NCBI GenBank assembly: GCA_018398765.1
Contig: JAHBMJ010001646.1
Coordinates: 1-27,893, forward strand
Direction of reading: 5' to 3'
From: Chromera velia
Lineage: Eukaryota > Sar > Chromeraceae
DNA length: 27,893 nt
The notes beneath the pieces are model-generated. The model made no database searches. It saw only the letters and a list, made by a program, of their open reading frames with translations, and had not been told where the DNA came from. Below, one piece after another: positions 20,051 to 27,893 of this stretch; within the stretch, counting starts at the first letter, position 1; each line of letters starts with the position of its first letter. The position numbers and the translations under genes are program-made.

Positions 20051-23000
20051 CTATTTCGTAAGACAATCAGCCATCTGGCTAACATCACCATTGACATGCT
20101 TGAACGTAGCACTGACAGCTTCAATCTCTTGCAAAGCAAAAAGCAAACGACCTTGGAAAGTAGGCTCTTTCTTGCAAACGCAATTCTTCAATTGTTCAAC
20201 CAACACTGTACTATCAGTCAAAACATGCACTTTCACTCTGCCAAAAAGCAAACGAGTGACTCTCAAAAGCAATGGCATTCGCAGCACACCTTGACAGAGA
20301 GCGAGAAGCTCTGCTCCTGCAGTGGAACGCACAAGTCGCTTCTCTCTATGACTGAACCAATCAATCAGATTCATATGACAGGTCAGTGGCCAGCTCTGAT
20401 TGGTAAGCTGAAAAATAAATCCACTTCTTGATTCACAAGTGCGATCGCAGTAGGCTGCATGATCTACAAACAAATGCAACTCGGGCACAGAGACAGCAAA
20501 AAAGAACAGCTCTCATGCTTTCTCTACACTAATAACAAGAATAGTTGCGAGAGTACGCAAAAAACGCTGGCTCGGTCTGGATGCCCATCGAGAGAATTAT
20601 GAAAAAGCAAAAGCAAGATCGAACCTGGTCTTGCACAACCAACCGAGCATTCCAAGGAGAGTTCAAAAAGTCTCTTCCAATTTCATGTCTATCTCTTTCT
20701 CTTCAGGCTTCTCAAAATCTGCCTTTTCCAGCTTTTTGCTTCTTTTAGGCTCAGGCAGAGAGTCTGTACTAATGTATTTCTTCTGTTCTTGTTTGATCAC
20801 CCCTTTCTGACTATCATAAGAGAGATCAAGTCCAACGACTTTCCTTCCTCCAGGTCCGATCAGTTCAGGCTCATCGCATTCAACACGCTTCCTGAACTGT
20901 CTTAAAGTCTCGAGCGGGTCAGGCGCAATCAAAAGTAAGTCATCCATATGCATTTGTACTGCCGCTGTGATGTCTACCTGAGGAACATCGGCCCACAACT
21001 TGCTGTCTGAAGAGCAAATAGGAGAAGGAAGAGGAGAGCAGGTCTGGATAAAGATCGACTCAGCACATTCAAAAAAGGAAAAGAGAGAAGCAAAACTTTC
21101 TTAAGCCACTGAGTGAAGATTCTCGGACTATCTTTCAAACCATAAAGAGCTTTTAGAATTTGATACACCCCCCCAGGCTAAAAACTCTATTTTCTTCCCT
21201 TTGGAAAAAACTGAGGCATCTTCACGCGCACCGTAGAGACGGCAGAGCCAGTGATGGGCGCCTGAAGGAAAGCACACATCACATCTGTCAGAGCAAGGGC
21301 GCATCCTTTCACCAAACAGAAAACAAAGAAAAAGCGAAGGATTGATGTATCAGGCATACTTGCATACGTTTCACAGTCATGTTGATCTCTTCTTGAATGC
21401 CCTGCACAGACAAGACGTGCCTTTGGGACTCTCTTTCTATCTTTCAATTTCCATTTTAACACCCACTTGCACAGAAGAAGAAAAGAACAGAGAGTAGAGG
21501 AGATAGAGGAGAATTCGAGAGTAGGAGCAGACGCAGCAGGACTTTTATCAGCATCCTTTAAAACAGAAAATCTCTCAAACTTGTCAAGCTTGCTGTTCAT
21601 TGCTTCATTGAACAGACCTTCCTTCACAGCAGGATCAGAGAGGGAAACAGGAATCTGGTTCTTTTCCGAATTATTCAAAGACTCAAGCAAAGTGTAAGAA
21701 AGATCAGCTGGCTTCTCTTTCTGCTTGCATGTGTATGCCCTATACCCTTTTTCAAAGCAAAACCCGCACACAGCCGCACACTTGCACACAGCCGCACGCT
21801 GAGTATCAGTTAACTCATCCAACTCAACAGGTTCCCCCCAAATAATCTCTGGCTGTGGAGACTCAGAAGAAGAAGAAAGAGGAGATAGAGAAAAGGAAGA
21901 AGAAGAAAAAGAAGAAGAAGAAGAAGAAAAAGAAGAAGGAAAAGAAAAACCGTCTTGTTTTTTTGCTTCAATTCCGTTTTTGTTTTCGTGCCCCCCCCAA
22001 CCTACAGTCTTCCCTTTGTTCATCTGTTCCCTTCCCCCGCCTTCTGACTATAAAGAAGGCCGGGCATCTCCCAACATCCACTCTCCCATATGATCAACCA
22101 ATCAGACTCTATGCGAGTAAGGCTTCACACCATGTTTGAGGGGATGTACGCGAACAATCTGTGACCAGTCTGAAGAAAAGGCACTCCATTCCGCAAGCAT
22201 CCATTCATATGGCAACACCACGCAAAGGAAAAAAAATTCAATGCATACCTTTCCCGGAGGGCGGAAAGTATTCTCGACTTTCTTGTGAAAGGGCGGGATG
22301 TAGACAACAGGATCTCCCAGCATGTACGTCACCTTTGGCCAAACACCCAAAGCAATGCGCAGAGGAGAACGACCTGTCTCTGCTAACGCTGTTTGGTTAT
22401 ATAAATATTCAACCGCCCGCAACACACAAGGGAAGAAACAAAGAGGGAGTTTGTATGTATGAATGAACGACCTGAGACCTGCCCTCGCTGTTCGAATCCA
22501 CCTTTTGGCAGGTTCGTCAGAAGAGTCAGGAGGCCTTGAACAGACATGCACACCCCTCTCTTCCAACATTGCCTTTACCTTCCCTTCACAAATCTCTCCC
22601 ACATTGTCTGAAATAAACTTCTTCATAAGACCGTACTCACTGATCCATTCGCACACTGCAGCTGAAGGCCCACTGTCTGTCCTTCTTTTCATTGCCCTCG
22701 TAAGCACCACCCGTTTCTTTGCATCCCTCATCACAGACACTCAACGGAACCCCAAAAGAGAGACCTTCCGACCGATTTTGGGATCGAGTCGACTAACCTC
22801 GAAAATGATATTGTCTGCCCACACCTCGTCTAACCACGAGAGTTGAGCGCGAGACGTAGACGGAGGAGAAGAGTGGTGGGTAGCATTTACAAGACAGCAG
22901 CCTGAGGGTGGACACCACTTGAGGGCAGCTTCTGTATGAGACTGAAGGACAGAAAGAATGTGTTGGTAATTCTGTTTGTGTTCTTTCATCGTTATAAGAA

Positions 23001-25300
23001 GACGAGGAAAAGAAGCGTAACCAAAACGAACATGTTGTCTCAGTATGCGAAAAATCACAGAAAAAGGAACAGAAACGGGAGAACAAAGATTGCTTGGGTG
23101 CACGGTGACTCCTTACTTGCCGATGAAGACAGAAGAGGAGCCGTCTTGATGGACAGGAAGCCTTTTCTTGGAGGGAGAAGTCTGCAGAGGGAACAAACCC
23201 AAAGAGACAATCACTCTTCCACCAACAAAAGATGCAAGACTAAATTGGGAAGACCAGTTTTGTTCAATACAAGAAAGAACATACAAACAGGAAAGTACAT
23301 ACGTGGCCTACGGCTCATATGCAATGACTGCGTTTGCAAGCACTGCGCACGCAGGGATTTCCTTGCTGACCGTGTGAACTCGGACGCGAGTCGATGCCCG
23401 GAAAGGGTATGCTCCCTGTAGATCGAATTCAGGCTACAACCCAACCTGCACAAACTTCCCGCCGTTGCTGCACATAACTGCTGTGCCGTCAAATCGGTCC
23501 ACTGCCCCCATATGAATGAGGAGATCTGCATCTGGTGTGTCCGTGACGTTTCCTTCCTGAACGACTGAAATAGACCCCCTCCCACTGCCGGATACTCGAA
23601 GCACACAAGCCCTCGCGTGGTCGTCACTGCCTCTGCGCGAGACCCGAAGGCCTTAACATAGCGTGACATACAGGGCCACTCCCTGATCAAACGTACTTTC
23701 GAACGGGGGAAGATAGAAAAGCTACACTGAGAGTCGAACTCTGCAGTGACTGTTGTGCCTTCCCCTCCAGTCGCCTTCGCTGCCTGCACTGCAAAGACCT
23801 TTTTGGACTCATCTCTGAGGGCAGCAATCTTTTCTTCATGGTCTGCGTCCTCACTGCCACAGAAACTGAGGCAGTCTGCAAAGTCTTCGCATGAAACAAA
23901 CGACACGCATCATCTTCATCTCTGAACGACACGCATTTGGAGATACGAGCGGTCTGAACTGTCTCGGTATGTTGCGTGACATCATCATACCCTGCTGCTT
24001 CAACTATGTGGCGGTTAAGTTCGTTTGCCATGATAGACAGCTCATCGTGGCTCAGTCCGGACAGATTGATCTGATCGGTGCTGAAGGGCGTAGTGCCATT
24101 TGCCGTCTCGTTGGCGTTGGCGGCGCCGTCCACGGGCAGCTCCGAAAGCAATGCGGCCAGCCTAGCGTGAAAAGACTGTCCCTTCCTCCTGCCACCAAAC
24201 TGATGTCCAAAACTCTGGCTGCTGCTACCTGCAGACTGAGAAAACTTGGGATGTTATTAAGCAACACTGCTTTGCTGCTGCTGCTGCGACTGATGGTGCT
24301 GCTGCTGCTGTGACTGATGCTGCTGCTCCCCAAACTTTCTTATCGACATCTGGTTGGAGTATGTTCTCATCAACTTCCCCACTCTCTTGACAGTATTTCG
24401 CTTTGCGCGCTTCTTCACTTGCTTTGCCGTCTCCATCTCTGTATTCTTAATCACCGTTGCTGGGTCAGCACCATTTCCAACTACACCACGGTGACCCCCC
24501 TGTCTGGCAGAAGACTGTTTCTTCTTAGATGGAGCGGAAAACGGAATGGCAGCAGTCTTGGCCCTCAAAGACTCTACCCACTTTAGGTAGTTTTCAAGAG
24601 TGAGCCTGCTGTCTGTTTTCCTGTTTGTATCTCCTGCGACCTGCTCGTCGAGCCACTCGAGAAGAAACGTTCTGAGTACCTTCCAGGAAGAGGTGACTTT
24701 CACTGTATGCTAGGCCGCCCCTCTCTGGACCTTTGTTGTCTCGGTTGACAACCAATTCCTGTCTCTCTGCTCAAGTGACTCAAAAAACATAGAGACAAGG
24801 AACTCGGTGTTAAACGTGACTGTCAGGTCCTTACACTCCTTGACTACCTAGCTGAAGAGAAGAACAAGGTCCAGGAGAGAGAACTTTTTTCCTGTGAAGA
24901 AGGGAAAGAAGATGATCCCCCACTTCATAAAAAACTTCCTTTCGGCATCTCTGAGACCATACTTGGACTTTAAGACACCGAAGAAATCTTTCTAGATCTG
25001 CTCTCTCAGAGCCTTGATGTGCTCCGCTTTCTTTACCTCATTGGCAGCGTCCTCAACTGACAGGACCGGCAGAAGATCTGCAGACTTAATCACCTCTTTG
25101 ATTCTATCTATCAACAGAGCGTCACCGTGAGCGGTAGTCAAGAGATAAGTATACACAGACAAAAGAGAAGAGAGGGAGGCAATGTCTTTGACCCAAAGCT
25201 CTGCATGCTTCAGCTAATCTTTGCAGTGGGCATTGCGGAGTGATGGGAATAAACTTCGCCTCTGGCTGAGCCGATATCGAAGAAGGGAAACTGTCAGGAA
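20051..25300 (-). pseudogene. Copia Gag-Pol polyprotein, about 18 in-frame stops and at least three 1-base shifts
   Basis: Reading down the minus strand: Gag about 25300-23900 with a Gln/His-rich tract; a protease-like FDSQC near 23730; a GAG-pre-integrase zinc region about 23050-22870; integrase about 22860-22400 with WADN, ISDNVGE and SSDEPAKRW as the D, D, E positions; a Ser-rich linker about 21980-21850; reverse transcriptase (LTDVMCAFLQA, LKALYGLKDSP, MHMDDLLL) about 21480-20800; RNase H (LFVDHAAY, STAGAELLAL, LTDSTVLVEQL) about 20480-20060. In-frame TAG: 25214, 24992, 24848, 24710, 23434, 23308, 22048, 21187, 21178 and 20051. TAA: 24257, 24254, 23113 and 20597. TGA: 22741, 22102, 20663 and 20513. 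Shifts of one base lie near 23890, 23575 and 21070, all in the same direction. The Gag start is unclear, with perhaps another shift near 25225. Confidence 0.75.
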
Positions 25301-25386
25301 GAAGAGAATAAGAGAAAACGGTTTTTATAACCTGACTTCTTGAACGACGTACTAATCAGTGTAATTATGGCTGTTAACCGCAGTAA

Positions 25387-25462
25387 GATCTAGCCGTTTC
25401 TCTATTATACTAGGCATACATGGCCCCGGTAAGTTAGTCCGGAAAAACAATATAAATCAACT
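25387..25462 (-). repeat. 5' terminal repeat of the copia element (short LTR)
   Basis: 76 bp; contains CGGACTAACTTACCGGGGCC on the minus strand, as does the 3' copy. Confidence 0.8.
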
Positions 25463-25798
25463 ATTTTAAAGCCTGACTACTTAACTCATTAGCAGTTTAA
25501 AGCCCTGAAATGACCATACTCAAAAAATATATGCTATACATAGTGATATACTAGTTAGAGTTTAGTCATAAAATGACGAACATTAAATTTCACTAGAATA
25601 AACTTTTAATGAATGCTAAAAATATGATTTTTACTTGTCTAAAATTAGTTTTATACGTTAAGTTTAACTTAGAATATGGCCAAATATGCCTGTTTTTAGC
25701 TACTATCACTACTATTGGAACAGTACTACCTATACCGTAACCATAAAATTGGTAACCGGGCGGCCTAGCGGCCGCCTAGTAACCGTCCTACTTTCATT

Positions 25799-25818
25799 AC
25801 TCCTAACCGTACTGTGTA
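25799..25818 (-). repeat. Terminal inverted repeat, right (second element)
   Basis: Complement reads TACACAGTACGGTTAGGAGT. Confidence 0.75.
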
Positions 25819-25826
25819 GAAAAATT
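25819..25826. repeat. Target site duplication, right (GAAAAATT)
   Basis: Exact copy of 19610-19617. Confidence 0.75.
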
Positions 25827-27066
25827 ATAATTTATGCACATGCATGCACCCTTACCAATTAACTGCATACATGCAAAAAACGCACATATGCGTGAAAATA
25901 AACGCTTTTTGCGCACACGTTCTGCGCGTGTGATCCATTGATATCTATATACTGCATACTAAATGCCACTTTGGCTACAAAATGCCGTTTCAAATGCCGA
26001 TGTCCGATGTCGGCACTAGAGGTATTGCAAATATCGATATTTGGCACTGACTGCATTTACCAACCCTATTGTTATACACTTTTATGTGTAATAAAGGGGG
26101 GGTCGGAGGTAATTGTTACACATTTAACTTTGCGTAACACTATAGGATTGGTGTATAATTGATTGATTGATTCAATAATTATCAGTGATTGATTGATTGT
26201 GGTTGATCAAGCTCATGATCAAGGCGCTACTAGTAATGATTAATCAGTTACGCCCTAGAGTGAGGTTGAGTGGGCCTACACTCTATATAGCTAGGCTACT
26301 AGTAGCTAAGATTTTATGATAGGATTTTAAAGGACTCTATTAGATTTAAAGTACCTCTATTTTTATATAATTAAAGCTATAATCCAGGCTATAATGTTAC
26401 TCTATACAAATAGAACTTTAATTCTTTTTTTTCTTTAGATCTTTCAAATTTATATTCATCCATCATTGCCTATAGATCATTGCCCAGATCATCTCGGATC
26501 TATTGGCTGGGAAAGATGGTTGCACGCTGTCAACCAATTGTCAACCATAGAAAAACATGAAGTCACAATTTTAAATCATTTTTAAGACTGCACGCCACAA
26601 GTCCACAATGCCAGGCCTGTGCCGCTCACGTCCGCCCCCCTCTCTTTCCTGCGCAAATAGCATGCAACTTTGAAAACTGATCGAATCCATGCCTACTGCA
26701 GCCAGCCACCGCCCATATCTCTCCACCTACAAACACGTTTGGAAGAAAGTGCTGAAATGAAAGTTCGATTGGGCCTCCCTTTCCGTTAATTCATTCGCAT
26801 TCTTTCGGTCTTTTCTGCACAATCGAATTCAGTGAATCCCCAGCCATGCAACCTGGCTTCCACTGCATGAACTAATGACAACGCGATCTAGCTGTTGAGT
26901 CACCATCCCTGCCAATCCAGGAAGTGCACCGGCGCAGCCTTGCTGCTCAGGAGACGGTCAATCAGAGATCCCGTGAGCACCTGCGTGTGATCAGCCAGGA
27001 GCACCAGCTGTTCGGCTCCGTAACGGAGGGGAAGCAATGAAGAGGACTCTGCGGGTTCACACAATC
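25827..27066. other. AT-rich DNA with palindromes, then unassigned sequence; no gene
   Basis: 25827-26450 is AT-rich with several short palindromes (GCAAATATCGATATTTGGC, CACACGTTCTGCGCGTGTG, TTATACACTTTTATGTGTAA) and (GATT)n runs near 26159-26197. CCAATCCTATAG-like text shared in inverted orientation with about 18132 suggests remnants of a miniature transposon family. 26450-27066 shows no ORF or repeat of note. Confidence 0.45.
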
Positions 27067-27090
27067 AGAGAGAGAGAGAGAGAGAGAGAG
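27067..27090. repeat. (GA)12 microsatellite
   Basis: Uninterrupted AG run of 24 bases. Confidence 0.95.
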
Positions 27091-27893
27091 GCACCAGGGG
27101 GGGGGATGACCAAGCAATGAAGCAGACCTGATTTATTCAGGAAGAAGGATCGAGGCGGAAATCCAGGTAGAGCACGGCAGGACGGAGAAAGATTGACAAA
27201 TGATTTCAGACTGGCAGGCAGACAGACATAAAGACGGGCGCAGAAAGGGACCGACAGGCCGCCAGCGGGCGGACCCACCGTCAGTTGGTCAGTCAGCCAG
27301 CCAGACGCGTATGAATGGAGGGAGGAACGGTGCACATGCGCATGAGGCAACCAAAAGGAGAGTGAAGACTTTACGAGCCTCTCCCTTGCATGTCTGGAGA
27401 AGGAAGTCAAATCCATGATCTACTACACCGAGAAAGAGCTAGACAGAAAATTAATTCACCGGTCAAAATGAGGGGTCTCAAACAAAACGAAACGACTCAA
27501 CGACAGAAATAATTTGGAGAGAAATGATGGATTATTATTAATCGGTCTATAAGCCATCATACAGTGCATGAGTCTAGGACAATGCTTTATTGCCCCTTTG
27601 CCAGACCTGCATCATACAACGGGAGGGGGCTTCATTCTCACAACTCTAAACACCCTGCATCTAGAAGATGCTTTCTAAATCGCTGATGTCGTTTCCCTTC
27701 TGTGGAAGGAGTGCGACAACTGCAACAGAGACTCTCAGGCAGTAGAGGCAGACAGGAAGACCAGTGGAGAGGGGGGACGGGAGATGTACGTGGGAGATGG
27801 AAAAAGAACATTCAAAAGGTGAGACGGGAAGAGAGGTAAGTAACCATCACATGCATCGAATCGCAGGCCTTACGATGGAGGGCGCAGACAGAT
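27091..27893. other. No gene recognised
   Basis: Purine-rich sequence with GGCAGGCAGACAGACA-like short repeats. The 119-codon minus ORF at 27057-27416 is the complement of these repeats plus the microsatellite and shows no domain. A gene could begin beyond the window edge. Confidence 0.5.

Larger units (their letters stand above)
19916..25462 (-). mobile_element. Ty1/copia retrotransposon with very short terminal repeats
   Basis: A 5.5-kb minus-strand element encodes gag, protease, integrase, reverse transcriptase and RNase H in copia order. It is flanked by direct repeats of only 74 and 76 bp (19916-19989 and 25387-25462). On the minus strand the 3' repeat is immediately preceded by a purine tract, GCAGGGGGGGAG, as expected for an LTR. 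No clear primer site follows the 5' repeat and I could not find a target duplication. The repeats differ by three transitions and a 2-bp indel. Location between the arms of a TIR element indicates nested insertion. Confidence 0.75.
19618..25818. mobile_element. Second hAT-like TIR element, host of a nested copia retrotransposon
   Basis: Ends are 20-bp inverted repeats, TACATAGTATGGTTAGGAGT on the left and TACACAGTACGGTTAGGAGT on the complementary right end, differing by two transitions. Eight-base duplications GAAAAATT flank them. The arms (about 298 and 356 bp) share further inverted similarity such as GGTTAC/GGTAACC and TACTATTACTATGG motifs, and the right arm has a GGCGGCCTAGCGGCCGCC palindrome. 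Without the retroelement it would be a miniature element of about 0.65 kb. No transposase is visible. Confidence 0.65.

Noticed and set aside
27057-27416. 119-codon minus-strand ORF
   Set aside because: Consists of the complement of (GA)n and GGCAGACA-type repeats, without a domain.

Overview
This is a transposon-rich window from a eukaryotic nuclear genome, most likely a protist or alga. The evidence is dispersed and nested mobile elements, long low-complexity intergenic DNA, retroelement coding on both strands, a MYND zinc finger, and no operon structure or bacterial-type genes. A chromerid-like alga is one possibility, but that is a guess. I see no intact conventional gene. Every recognisable coding region is cut by in-frame stop codons, and most are otherwise free of indels.

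Layout. 1-1585 holds no confident gene. 1586-4071 is a purine-rich tandem repeat of about 3.5 copies with a 713-717 bp period. 4111-4407 (-) is a 297-bp terminal-exon-like coding block, repeated at 12530-12826 with a premature stop and next to a fragment of the same satellite. 4408-8743 is low-complexity DNA. 8744-12116 is a hAT-like element with 15-bp perfect terminal inverted repeats (TIRs) and an 8-bp target duplication. It has no visible transposase but carries a gene fragment (8882-10576) with a 51-bp coding repeat, set between 106-bp direct repeats. 13723-15918 is a gag-only LTR retroelement with 253-bp LTRs and a 5-bp target duplication. It sits one base after an ATG that is in frame with a broken MYND-finger gene (13715-17169). 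About 17560-17899 (-) is the tail of another retroelement protein. 19618-25818 is a second element with 20-bp TIRs and an 8-bp target duplication; a Ty1/copia retrotransposon on the minus strand (19916-25462) with very short direct terminal repeats lies inside it. 25827-27893 has no recognisable gene.

Main result. Four unrelated coding regions (copia gag-pol, the gag-only element, the MYND gene and the captured repeat gene) stay in one frame for hundreds of codons while containing TAA, TAG and TGA. Several of these stops fall where Gln or Trp would fit, most clearly a TAA at the invariant Gln of a coding tandem repeat. Two explanations remain. One is a nuclear code in which UAA/UAG (Gln) and UGA (Trp) are read as sense. 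The other is a transition-only, deamination-like decay of repeats. Three repeat pairs here favour the second: they differ almost only by transitions, with almost no indels. A TGA at a normally conserved Arg in the copia RT-RNase H region and a TGG-to-TAG change between exon copies also favour it. The sequence alone does not settle the question.
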